Assembly (NCBI GenBank): GCA_034423575.1
Contig: DAOUIF010000033.1
Coordinates: 124,001-188,000 of the forward strand
From: Bin87 sp034423575
Lineage (GTDB): Bacteria; Chloroflexota; Dehalococcoidia; Lucifugimonadales; UBA3495
Length of the DNA stretch: 64,000 bases
Reading direction: 5' to 3'
Part shown: in pieces, positions 1 through 7,644 of the stretch
Layout of the letters: each line of letters begins with the position of its first letter
Numbering within the stretch: position 1 is the stretch's first letter
Program-made: the position numbers and the translations under genes
Notes under the pieces: generated by a model
Database searches by the model: none
Told to the model about the DNA's origin: nothing
Seen by the model: the letters and a program-made list of their open reading frames with translations, nothing else

Positions 1-458
1 GCGATCAGGTCCCTGGAGATGGCGTCGGGGATTAGGTCGCCCTCGGCTGCCAGGTGAGCCTTGATAGCTTCGGCGGCGGCGTTGACCATCTCGGAATCCA
101 GGTTGGCGGCGGCCTCGGGATACCCGGCCTCCGACAGGTAATTCGCGGTCTGCTGGCGGAACTGGTCCAGCGAGTAGTCCATCTGAGCGTCTTTGTCCTT
201 CATGTCCTCGGGATAGTCGACGTGCGACCCGCCGGCGCCGAGCTTGTCATAGCCGCCCTTATGCCAGTGGCCGCGGGCTCCGTGGGGGTCGAACCGAATG
301 ATTTCAACGCCCTGGACGTCCACGCCGAAAGTCGGGCCGCCGAACTTGGCCTTGAGGCAGCGGAGCGGCCAGAGATACATGGTGACGTCGCCGGACTTGC
401 TAAGCGGGCGAACCATCACGCGGCCCAGATAAGACTCACCATCGATCATCGTTGCCAT
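1..458 (-). CDS. Hypothetical protein, 3' end outside window
   Basis: About 152 N-terminal codons are visible. The start is the ATG at 456-458, preceded on the minus strand by AGGAGG with a suitable spacer. The protein begins MATMIDGESYLGRVMV and has no signal peptide or membrane segment. A stretch around residues 60-75 carries HWHKGGYDKLGAGG, and the visible C-terminal half is a mostly charged helix-like region. I do not recognise the family and assign no function. The gene is transcribed away from the divergent thioredoxin lipoprotein genes and has its own promoter-like sequence. It is truncated only by the window edge. Confidence 0.75.
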   Translation of the reverse strand, partial: MATMIDGESYLGRVMVRPLSKSGDVTMYLWPLRCLKAKFGGPTFGVDVQGVEIIRFDPHGARGHWHKGGYDKLGAGGSHVDYPEDMKDKDAQMDYSLDQFRQQTANYLSEAGYPEAAANLDSEMVNAAAEAIKAHLAAEGDLIPDAISRDLI

Positions 459-505
459 GAAAAAATCCTCCTAACGGCGAATTCAATCCGCCGGATAATG
501 ACCCG

Positions 506-534
506 CGTATAGTAACACAACATCGATTCGCCAA
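506..534 (-). promoter_or_regulatory. Putative sigma70-type promoter for the unknown gene at 1-458
   Basis: On the minus strand, TTGGCG (529-534) and TATACG (506-511) are separated by exactly 17 bp, about 48 bp upstream of the start codon. The hexamers match the housekeeping consensus imperfectly, so this is an inference from spacing and position. Confidence 0.4.
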
Positions 535-743
535 CTCGCATTACCTGCCGGGCAGACTGCACGCGCGGGCGACCAGTTGGCCCGCACCCTGATCGTTACT
601 GTGTCGTCCGCACCCCGGCGAGTAAAGAACGGCGGCGAACCGATCCGGCATGACCGACCTGACAAGCTGCCGGACACCGAATGTACTGCCTTGTCAACGG
701 TTATACTCACCTGCACCCACGCACCCAACAAGAGAGAGACGTG

Positions 744-2117
744 ATGACTCGTTCAACCCTGAAAGCCGGAAGCGCGATGCTGCTGGCGGCATGTTTCGTG
801 TTGGCAATGGCCGCGTGCGCTCAGAGCGCGGCGCCGACGGAACAGTCCGCAGAGCCGGTGAGTGGAACGGCGGAGTCTCCAGCCGCGGCGCCGGCGGCCG
901 CTGCCACTGTGCCGGCGTCAGAGCCTACGACTGCACCCGCCGAGCCCGTCGAAACTACGCCGGCGGTGGTGTTGCCCACCGGCGAGCTGCCGGCCACCAG
1001 CGCGCCCACATCGACACCGGCGAGCGAAGCGGAAGCCAAGCCGATTGCCCAGGACATTCCGAATGTGGAGGGCATTGACGCGTGGCTCAATTCGGACGAA
1101 GAGCTCACGATCCAGGGGCTGGTCGGTGATGGCAATGTGGTGCTGGTGGACTTCTGGACCTATACGTGCGTCAACTGCATCCGGACGCTGCCGTTCCTGC
1201 GGGACTGGTGGACGCGGTACGAGGACGACGGACTGGTTATCCTGGGCATTCACACGCCCGAGTTCGAGTTCGAAAAGGACTACGAGAATGTCGCGGAGGC
1301 GCTCAAGACCCATGAGATCGGTTGGCCAGTGGCGCAAGACAACGCCCGAACCACATGGCGGAACTTTGAGAATCGCTACTGGCCGGCCAAATATCTGTTC
1401 AACAGCCACGGGGAGATGATCTACTCGCACTTCGGCGAAGGGGCATACGGCGAGACCGAGCAGAAGATACGCAACGCGCTGGTGGAGGCCGGGGCGGACC
1501 TGTCTGACGATCCGCTGGACCTGCCGGAAGACCAGGTACGGGACGCGGCGTTCCAGGCGGCCCGGGTCGGCGGGAGCGCGCCGGTAACTCCCGAGCTGTA
1601 CGCCGGATGGCAACGGAACGTGGGCGTGGCGCGGTCGGGTCGCCATCCGTACGTGGCTCAATTCGAGGACTATTTCCAGTCGATTCTCGACGGAGGGAAC
1701 GGGATTATCGACGTTCAGGTACCCCAGGACTTGCATCCCCACCTCCTGTACTTCCAGGGCGTGTGGTCGGTGGAGCCAGAGCGGATCCGGCACGCGCGGG
1801 ACACCGAGAACCTGGAGGATTACCTGGCGCTGAACTACGCGGGCAAGAGCGTGAACGCAGTCTTAACCTCGGACTCGGGTGAACCTTATGAAGTGGTGGT
1901 GACGGTCGACGGAGCGATGATGACCGAAGAGAACGCGGGGGCCGACATCCAGTGGGATGAAAACGGATATTCGTACATCCTGGTCGACGAGCCGAGGATG
2001 TACGGCATCGTGGACAACCCGCAGTACCTGCCGCAGTCGATCCTGACCATGCGGTCGAACTCCGACGACTTCGGCCTGTTCGCATTCACCTTCGGCGTGT
2101 ACGCGGAGGGTCCGTGA
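744..2117 (+). CDS. Thioredoxin-fold lipoprotein, DipZ/TlpA type
   Basis: Predicted extracytoplasmic thiol-disulfide protein of 457 aa. The N-terminus has a hydrophobic signal and a lipobox ending at Cys25, followed by an Ala/Pro/Thr/Glu-rich linker to about residue 100. A thioredoxin domain then carries WTYTCVNCIRTLPFL, with the redox pair at Cys142 and Cys145. This WTYTCxNC form is typical of the soluble part of DipZ-like proteins. The C-terminal 120 residues resemble the beta-rich domain found after the thioredoxin domain in that family. The integral membrane CcdA-like part of DipZ is absent. I chose the ATG at 744 because it gives a clean signal peptide; GTG at 741 is an alternative. It overlaps the next lipoprotein gene by one base (TGATG), which suggests co-translation. 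Confidence 0.85.
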   Translation: MTRSTLKAGSAMLLAACFVLAMAACAQSAAPTEQSAEPVSGTAESPAAAPAAAATVPASEPTTAPAEPVETTPAVVLPTGELPATSAPTSTPASEAEAKPIAQDIPNVEGIDAWLNSDEELTIQGLVGDGNVVLVDFWTYTCVNCIRTLPFLRDWWTRYEDDGLVILGIHTPEFEFEKDYENVAEALKTHEIGWPVAQDNARTTWRNFENRYWPAKYLFNSHGEMIYSHFGEGAYGETEQKIRNALVEAGADLSDDPLDLPEDQVRDAAFQAARVGGSAPVTPELYAGWQRNVGVARSGRHPYVAQFEDYFQSILDGGNGIIDVQVPQDLHPHLLYFQGVWSVEPERIRHARDTENLEDYLALNYAGKSVNAVLTSDSGEPYEVVVTVDGAMMTEENAGADIQWDENGYSYILVDEPRMYGIVDNPQYLPQSILTMRSNSDDFGLFAFTFGVYAEGP

Positions 2118-3052
2118 TGCGCGCGCTTCTGTTGGTGGCTGCCGCAGTGGTCGGGTTGATGGCGTTGGCCGCCTGTGGCGGGTCGGCGCCCGCGCCGCCG
2201 TCGCCCGAAGCGACCCTGGCGGCGCCGGTTATCCAGGTACCGACGGTAGATCATGGGGACGGCGCGATCGAATCGCACCTGGCGACCAAGGTGCTGGAGG
2301 TCGGCACGCAACGAGTGGCCTTCCTGCTGAACACGCAGAAGGCGCTGATCAAGGCGCCGCAGGTGCATATATCTGTGGCGGCAGTCGATGGATCGGGCCC
2401 GCCGACAGAGATCACCGCCGATTACAACGAGTGGCCGTATGGGGTGCGTGGGTCATATGCGGCTCCGGTGGACTTCCCGGCGCCAGGAAATTACATGCTG
2501 ACGGTGATGCCGGTGGGCGGCGAGGTATCGGGAGAGGCGGTGATCAACGTTTCTGTGTTGGAGGATGTCCCCATACCGTCGATTGGAGAGGCTGCGCCGG
2601 CCAGCGAGACCAAGATATTGAGTGACTCCACGGCAATTACCGACCTGACGACCTCGTACGAACCGGATGCCGAGCTTTATCAGATGTCGGTAGCAGAGGC
2701 TATCGCGTCGGGCAAACCGTCCGTCGTGGTGTTTGCCACACCGGCGTTCTGCACGAGTCCGACATGCGGCCCGCAGGTGGACACAGTGTCCGAACTGAGG
2801 GCGGAACACCCGGAAGGGGCCAACTACATCCACGTGGAGCTGTACGACAACCCGGATGAAATACAGGGAGACCTGAGCCGGGCCGAGTTGGTGGCAGCGG
2901 CGAATGAGTGGGGGTTTACCCAAATACCCGGTTGGACCAATGAGTCATGGGTGTTTGTGCTGGACGGTAGCGGCATAGTGCGGCAGAGGTTCGAGGGGTT
3001 TGCGACGCTGACCGAGTTGGAAGCGGCGTTGGCGGAAGTGGGCGGGCTTTAG
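2117..3052 (+). CDS. Thioredoxin-like lipoprotein
   Basis: Lipoprotein of about 311 aa with a lipobox LAAC (Cys20). Residues 60-160 look like a beta-sandwich region of the kind that precedes redox domains in exported proteins. The C-terminal half has a thioredoxin-like pattern: VVVFATPAFCTSPTCGP with Cys212 and Cys217, then helix and strand segments ending in a FEGFATLTELEAAL helix. The spacing is CX4C rather than the classical CX2C, so it may be a peroxiredoxin/Sco-like or structural variant. The gene follows the DipZ-type lipoprotein with a TGATG overlap, so the two probably work together at the membrane surface. GTG at 2114 is an alternative start. The partner that feeds electrons to them is not in the window. 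Confidence 0.75.
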   Translation: MRALLLVAAAVVGLMALAACGGSAPAPPSPEATLAAPVIQVPTVDHGDGAIESHLATKVLEVGTQRVAFLLNTQKALIKAPQVHISVAAVDGSGPPTEITADYNEWPYGVRGSYAAPVDFPAPGNYMLTVMPVGGEVSGEAVINVSVLEDVPIPSIGEAAPASETKILSDSTAITDLTTSYEPDAELYQMSVAEAIASGKPSVVVFATPAFCTSPTCGPQVDTVSELRAEHPEGANYIHVELYDNPDEIQGDLSRAELVAAANEWGFTQIPGWTNESWVFVLDGSGIVRQRFEGFATLTELEAALAEVGGL

Positions 3053-3115
3053 GCGGACGACGCCATTCGGTTTGACCGGGAATCACAATTGGCGAGAACC
3101 GGAAAAATGTGGCGA

Positions 3116-3144
3116 TTGACCCTGCAAATGGCGCGTGATAGCAT
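3116..3144 (+). promoter_or_regulatory. Promoter of the T-box/ilvB unit
   Basis: TTGACC (3116-3121), a 17-bp spacer and TAGCAT (3139-3144) form a good housekeeping-type promoter. It lies just upstream of the T-box leader, placing the start of transcription near 3150, about 365 nt before the ilvB start codon. No other gene lies between, so the long untranslated leader is explained by the riboswitch. Confidence 0.65.
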
Positions 3145-3160
3145 CGTGACTGAAAAGCTG

Positions 3161-3437
3161 AGATGGAGACGAGTAAGCGGACGACGGACGTGGTAGCGAG
3201 CCTGGTGTGGTGAAAGCAGGCACGGATGTCCCGCCCAAAATCACTCCGGAGCTGCCGGCTGAAATCCGTCTCCCGAAAACGGCGGGAAGTAAGCGCAGGC
3301 CGGGTACGTTGCCCGTTAGAAGCGACGGGACATGATGGTGTCCTGCCAGAGAGGCCCGATGCCCCGGTGGTCGGCGGTTGAGGGCAAATAGGGTGGTACC
3401 GCGGGTGATTGCCCGTCCCTATGGGACGGGTTTTTTT
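3161..3437 (+). promoter_or_regulatory. T-box riboswitch leader, isoleucine-type specifier
   Basis: The leader carries the hallmark T-box AGGGTGGTACCGCGG at 3390-3404, including the TGGT bulge that pairs with the tRNA acceptor end. Stem I features are present: GACGAGTAAG near 3169 and an AGCGAGCC...GGTGAAAGC apical region at 3195-3217. The loop AAAATCACTCC then places an ATC codon at 3240-3242, followed by a purine, as the likely specifier (isoleucine). A terminator ends the leader at 3412-3437. In T-boxes, uncharged tRNA stabilises the antiterminator and permits read-through. Here that would raise acetolactate synthase when isoleucyl-tRNA is uncharged. The T-box call is firm; the exact specifier is inferred from position. 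Confidence 0.93.
3412..3437 (+). terminator. T-box intrinsic terminator
   Basis: CCCGTCCC (3412-3419) and GGGACGGG (3423-3430) form an 8-bp stem with a TAT loop, followed by seven T residues (3431-3437). It directly follows the T-box sequence, so it is the terminator that competes with the antiterminator. Confidence 0.9.
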
Positions 3438-3514
3438 GTGCGCCGGCGAACATCGATCTGTGCGTTCTGGCGGCAGATTCTGGCAGACGAAACGACGTTG
3501 TACGGAGATACACC

Positions 3515-5209
3515 GTGAAACTGAAAGGTTCGGAAATCATCTGCGAGAGCCTGCTGAGGGAAGGGGTGGAAGCGCTGTTCGGCCACCCGGGTGGCGCGAT
3601 ACTGCCGTTCTACGACGCTTTGTGGTCATATCCGCAGCTGCGACACGTTCTGGTGCGGCACGAACAATCAGCGGCGCACGCTGCGGACGGCTACGCCAGG
3701 ATGACGGGCAAGCCTGGGGTGTGCGTGGCGACGTCGGGTCCGGGGGCAACCAACCTGGTTACCGGGATCATGGGTGCCAAGGCGGATAGCGTGCCGCTGG
3801 TAGCCATAACCGGTCAGGTGGCGCGGGCCGCGATGGGCACCGAGGCGTTCCAGGAGTGTGACATCTGCAGCATCGCCTCGGTGTGCACCAAGCGGACGTA
3901 CCTGGTCATGTCGGCCAACGACTTGGCACGGACGATACGCGACGCGTTCAGAGTGGCCCAGGAAGGGCGACCCGGACCGGTGCTGATCGATGTGCCGCGG
4001 GACGTGCAGTTGGAGGAAGCCGAGTACGACTATCCGGAAACCCCGAGGGCGCCGGATTTGCAGTTATCGGATGAGACGCTGGAAAACGTGCGCAAGGCGG
4101 CAGAACTCATCAACCAGGCGGAACGGCCGGTAATCATCGCGGGGCATGGCATCGTCAACTCTCGCGCCTTCGACGAGTTGCTGGCGTTGGCGGAGGGCTC
4201 GGGCATTCCGGTGATCAACACTCTGCTCGGATTGAGCAGCTTTCCCAGGAACCACCCCCAGAGCCTGGGCATGCTGGGCATGCACGGGATGTACTGGTGC
4301 AACATGGTGGTAGACCAGGCAGACGTTTTGGTGGGGCTGGGGATGCGATTCGACGACCGGGTCACGGGCCGGGTTTCGGGGTTTGCTCCCCACGCCCGGA
4401 TCGTTCACCTGGACATCGAAGCCACCCAGGTGGGAAGGATTGTGCCCGCTGAGGTCCCGCTGGTCGGTGACGCCAGGCCGGTGTTGAAAGCGCTGGCCCC
4501 ATTGGTGCAGAAGGTGGACCGTTCGGAATGGATGGCGACGATCGCCGATCTGAAAGCTCAGCACCCGTCGCTGGCGATCCCCCAGAGCGATGCACTGATG
4601 CCGCAGCAGGTGCTCACCGAAATGAACGAGTTGCTGCAGGGGGACGACGACGCGGTGGTGGTCACCGGAGTGGGTCAACACCAGATGTGGGCAGCGCAGT
4701 ACCTGTTCCTGAATCAGCCGAACTCTTTCGTAACGTCCGGCGGGTTGGGAGCCATGGGGTTCGAAGTCCCGGCGGCGCTGGGGGCGCAGTTGGCCCGGCC
4801 GGAGGCCACGGTTTGGTCGGTGGCAGGCGACGGCGGGTTCCAGATGACGTTGCAGGAACTGATTACGGCCGTGGAGGAAAAACTGCCCATCAAGATCGCG
4901 CTGTTCAACAACGGGTACCTGGGCATGGTGAGGCAGTGGCAGGAGATGTTCTTCGAAGGCCACCTGAAAGACGTGCCGATGCCAGGGCCCGATTACGTGA
5001 AGCTGGCCAATGCCTACGGCATTCCGGCGCTGAGGGTGGAGCACCAGGAAGACGTGGCCGCAGCGCTCCAGCAGGCGAAGGAATACGACGGGCCGTTCCT
5101 GATCGAGTTCGTCGTCGAGCGGGAAACCAACGTGTTCCCCATGGTTCCGCCGGGCGGGTCGCTGGCAGACACCCTGGAGGACCCGCGCACGATGGCGGCC
5201 GCGCGGTAA
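3515..5209 (+). CDS. ilvB: Acetolactate synthase large subunit
   Basis: ThDP- and FAD-dependent enzyme of 564 aa that condenses pyruvate with pyruvate or 2-ketobutyrate in branched-chain amino acid synthesis. It has the three-domain ThDP fold. The activating glutamate is Glu50 in RHEQSAAHAADGYAR. The central FAD-binding region spans about 190-340. The C-terminal ThDP motif starts with GDG at 438-440 and ends with NN near 466. The start is GTG with GGAG seven bases upstream. The gene is controlled by the T-box leader. No ilvN regulatory subunit or ilvC follows, which is unusual because ilvBNC usually sit together. The length and motifs fit biosynthetic IlvB better than a catabolic AlsS, and the isoleucine-type leader supports that. 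Confidence 0.93.
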   Translation: MKLKGSEIICESLLREGVEALFGHPGGAILPFYDALWSYPQLRHVLVRHEQSAAHAADGYARMTGKPGVCVATSGPGATNLVTGIMGAKADSVPLVAITGQVARAAMGTEAFQECDICSIASVCTKRTYLVMSANDLARTIRDAFRVAQEGRPGPVLIDVPRDVQLEEAEYDYPETPRAPDLQLSDETLENVRKAAELINQAERPVIIAGHGIVNSRAFDELLALAEGSGIPVINTLLGLSSFPRNHPQSLGMLGMHGMYWCNMVVDQADVLVGLGMRFDDRVTGRVSGFAPHARIVHLDIEATQVGRIVPAEVPLVGDARPVLKALAPLVQKVDRSEWMATIADLKAQHPSLAIPQSDALMPQQVLTEMNELLQGDDDAVVVTGVGQHQMWAAQYLFLNQPNSFVTSGGLGAMGFEVPAALGAQLARPEATVWSVAGDGGFQMTLQELITAVEEKLPIKIALFNNGYLGMVRQWQEMFFEGHLKDVPMPGPDYVKLANAYGIPALRVEHQEDVAAALQQAKEYDGPFLIEFVVERETNVFPMVPPGGSLADTLEDPRTMAAAR

Positions 5210-5231
5210 CGGATCAAGAAAAGATTCCGAC

Positions 5232-5260
5232 TTGCCGCTGCGCGGGGTTGATGGTAGAAA
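5232..5260 (+). promoter_or_regulatory. Possible promoter for the HTH protein at 5303
   Basis: TTGCCG (5232-5237) and TAGAAA (5255-5260) are 17 bp apart and lie 40-70 bp upstream of the start codon of the next gene. No terminator separates this from ilvB, so read-through is also possible. Confidence 0.3.
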
Positions 5261-5302
5261 TACACATCGCCTTTTGACGATCTCTGTGTTTGGAGGTGCA
5301 GA

Positions 5303-5713
5303 ATGCCCCGGGTCACTATCCAGGATGCATCGCGGATTTTGAACGTTTCGCAGGATGTCATCCGCAAGAACGTTCGCGATGGCAAGCTCCAGGCCACCAG
5401 AGAAGGGGGGCCGAACGGCAACCGCTGGATGGTGGACATTCCGGACGACGTGGAGGAATATACCGACGACTTCAAGGAAGGTATCCACGAACTGGCCCGT
5501 TCACTGACCCCGTGGTGGTTCGACAATCCGCGAAGGGAGGGCGTGGTCCACTATCTGGAGAGCCTGGGCATCGAAGAGGTGGAGCCTTTCTTCCTGTGCG
5601 GGGCCAAGGGCGAGGACATCTGGCCGGCCACGGGCCACGACCAGCGACAAAGGTGCCCTGAGTGCGTCCTGGAAGTTTACGACCGGGGAATGCCCATGGA
5701 GACCAGGGAATAG
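5303..5713 (+). CDS. Small HTH (excisionase/MerR-like) protein with C-terminal Cys motif
   Basis: Protein of 136 aa with GGAGGTG just upstream of its ATG. Residues 1-50 read as a winged-helix DNA-binding unit of the excisionase/MerR type: TIQDASRILNVSQDVIRKNV then a recognition-wing segment RWMVDIP. An acidic linker follows, then a helix (residues 65-90). The tail holds a Cys (FFLCG) and a CPEC pair, possibly a small metal site. I do not recognise the complete architecture. It lies downstream of ilvB in the same direction. The target is unknown, and it could be a local regulator or a remnant of a mobile-element accessory protein. Confidence 0.7.
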   Translation: MPRVTIQDASRILNVSQDVIRKNVRDGKLQATREGGPNGNRWMVDIPDDVEEYTDDFKEGIHELARSLTPWWFDNPRREGVVHYLESLGIEEVEPFFLCGAKGEDIWPATGHDQRQRCPECVLEVYDRGMPMETRE

Positions 5714-5821
5714 ACAATCCCGCCGTCACAGTCATCGGGTACGGGCCGCAGGTACGCGGCTCGTTTCTTTTCCTGCGGGTGGGAGCCAGGGCTGTTGCAG
5801 GAGCCAGCCCTGTTGGGAACG

Positions 5822-6748
5822 TCAGGCCGTTCCCTGCGCGTACGGCTTGAGGGCGGCGTAGATCACGTCGTTGACCGGTGTTGGGACGCCGACGGATTCG
5901 CCTGCCCGAACGACGGCGCCGTTCAGCGCCTCTAGTTCCATGGGGCGGCCGGCCAGCAGGTCGGCGTGCATGGACGCGCTCATAGCGCCCTGGGCAGACT
6001 CCATGTAGTCCAGCGTGTCCGCCACGATCGTCGGCGAGAGGTCGACGCGGGAGGCGCGTCCGGCACGCTCGATCTCCTCCATGCAGGCGACGATGATTTT
6101 GTGCCATTCGGGGCGGGGCAGTAGGTCTCGCAGGTATTCGCGGGCCAGCGAGGTGGTGCCCGCCATGGTGGCGATGAACAGGAACTTGGTCCACAAAGTG
6201 ACGGCTATATCGTCCTGCGTTTCAGCGGGAACCCCGGCTTCGCGAAAGGCAGCACAGACCACTTCCCCCTTTGCCTGATGGGACGGGTCGCTGCCACGGA
6301 TGCTGCCAGTGACGATGCGAACGATGTCTCCGGCCTGAGTTACGACACCGGGCGCGGCCCGACCCGCTTCGATGTAGGCGGCGCCAGGCAGGACCACAGC
6401 GTCGGGAAAGGCGTCCACCAACGGCACGTAGGAATCGACGCCGTTTTGGAGGGACAGGATGGCAGTATCGGGACCGACCATGGGCGCCATCGCCGGCACG
6501 GCCACGCCGTTGTGGTAGGTTTTGGTCGTGAGCAAGGCGAGATCGACCGGCCCTACCTCAGCGGGCCGGTCGGTGGCGGAGCACGGCACGGTGAACTCGC
6601 CGGTCTGGGTCCGCATGATCAGGCCGTGGCGACGGATCGCGTCCAGATGATCGCCGCGGGCGATCAGGGTAACGTCGTGTCCTGCGCGAGTGAGCATACC
6701 GCCAAAGTAACCGCCGATGCTGCCGGCGCCCATTACGCCTACTTTCAT
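5822..6748 (-). CDS. Ketopantoate reductase family protein (PanE/ApbA-like)
   Basis: NAD(P)-dependent oxidoreductase of 308 aa. The Rossmann motif GAGSIGGYFGG is at residues 6-16. The C-terminal helical domain carries a lysine-containing segment LWTKFLFIATMAGTTSLARE and the closing motif RAGESVGVPTPVNDVIYAALKPY, both typical of the PanE/ApbA family. I chose the ATG at 6746-6748, preceded by AGGAG; a longer upstream frame exists but would add residues before the nucleotide-binding strand. Genomes of this type often carry many family members, so the substrate may not be ketopantoate. A second paralogue is at 49421-50356. No pantothenate genes are adjacent. Confidence 0.85.
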   Translation of the reverse strand: MKVGVMGAGSIGGYFGGMLTRAGHDVTLIARGDHLDAIRRHGLIMRTQTGEFTVPCSATDRPAEVGPVDLALLTTKTYHNGVAVPAMAPMVGPDTAILSLQNGVDSYVPLVDAFPDAVVLPGAAYIEAGRAAPGVVTQAGDIVRIVTGSIRGSDPSHQAKGEVVCAAFREAGVPAETQDDIAVTLWTKFLFIATMAGTTSLAREYLRDLLPRPEWHKIIVACMEEIERAGRASRVDLSPTIVADTLDYMESAQGAMSASMHADLLAGRPMELEALNGAVVRAGESVGVPTPVNDVIYAALKPYAQGTA

Positions 6749-6796
6749 GGGCCGTAACTCCTTTCGCTGGAACAAGTGAGGGCCAAGCTGCGCCGG

Positions 6797-7489
6797 TTAT
6801 GCGGCATCGAAAATTCGAGAGCGGACGTCGAAGACAAAGCCGGGCAGGTCGGGTTCGCCGCTCACCGTCTCCGGGTCGTCCAGTACCACCACGTCGGCTC
6901 CGGTACGGTAGATGTGGACTCTGCGTCGGAAGGGGTCTATAAGCCACCCCAAGGTTGCGCCGTTGTCGATGTAGTCGCGCATTTTGCGTTGCGCGCTGGC
7001 CAGGCTGTCGTTGCGGGACATGATCTCGACCACGAAAAACGGGCAGAAATTGAGCAACCAGGTTTCTTCCGATGGAGTGTATGCCGCCAGTTGTTCCGGG
7101 GACAACCACGCTGCGTCAGGAGCGTAGCGGTCACCGCCGGGAAGGTGTACGCCCAATCTGGCGCCGTGGGCTTGGCCCCCGTATATGCGAGCCCACGTAC
7201 CCAAATCGACGATGAACTCCGTCTCTTCCCCGGACCCTTTTTTGCTTTGCATAGGGGATATCAGCAACGCTCCTTCGGATGTCAGTTCGAGCTTGCCGAC
7301 CAACTCGCGATTGGTTTCGTTCAGGTCCAGAAGCCACTTATCGAGTTTGGAGCCATTGATGCCGGCGTCGGCCAGGATTTTCAATACTGGTCGGAAATCG
7401 AGATGTATCGGCGATGGGACGGGATCTCCGTCGACCCACATGTTATTTTCGAAAATAGCGGGGGTTTCGGTGGTCGGTTTGGCAACCAT
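6797..7489 (-). CDS. Uma2 family endonuclease
   Basis: Protein of 230 aa of the Uma2/DUF820 family, which has a PD-(D/E)XK-like restriction endonuclease fold. Family signatures: the GARLGVHLPGGDRYAPDAAWL strand with the acidic residue after YAP, then FFVVEIMSRNDSLASAQRKM, where VEI supplies the second acid and K follows. The closing segment DYIDNGATLGWLIDP is also typical. No methyltransferase or toxin partner is nearby, so this is an orphan family copy. A second member lies at 59151-59837. The biological role of the family is not established. Confidence 0.85.
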   Translation of the reverse strand: MVAKPTTETPAIFENNMWVDGDPVPSPIHLDFRPVLKILADAGINGSKLDKWLLDLNETNRELVGKLELTSEGALLISPMQSKKGSGEETEFIVDLGTWARIYGGQAHGARLGVHLPGGDRYAPDAAWLSPEQLAAYTPSEETWLLNFCPFFVVEIMSRNDSLASAQRKMRDYIDNGATLGWLIDPFRRRVHIYRTGADVVVLDDPETVSGEPDLPGFVFDVRSRIFDAA

Positions 7490-7569
7490 GACTATCGGCC
7501 TCCTGGAGGGTCAGTATGCCATAGACGGGGCGGAAAGGCGTGATAGGGCAGCGCGCGCGACGGACTGCG

Positions 7570-7598
7570 TTGACGGTGATTATTCCGGGTGCTAAATT
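7570..7598 (+). promoter_or_regulatory. Promoter of the LLM oxidoreductase gene
   Basis: TTGACG (7570-7575), a 17-bp spacer and TAAATT (7593-7598) form a good housekeeping promoter. It would give a short leader of about 40 nt before the ATG at 7645, which has GAGGAGG upstream. Confidence 0.6.
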
Positions 7599-7644
7599 GA
7601 CGGAAACGATGATCGTTATCGCCCGGCTTTAGAGGAGGGCTAGC

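Noticed and set aside
4064..5488. Open frame of 474 codons antisense to ilvB
   Set aside because: Composition is that of a shadow of a GC-rich gene and it runs through both ilvB and the next gene with no motif.
5788..5834. Two short inverted repeats between the HTH gene and the ketopantoate reductase-like gene
   Set aside because: AGGGCTG/CAGCCCT and GGGAACG/CGTTCCC are only 7-bp stems without T tails; they may help end transcription but are too weak to call.
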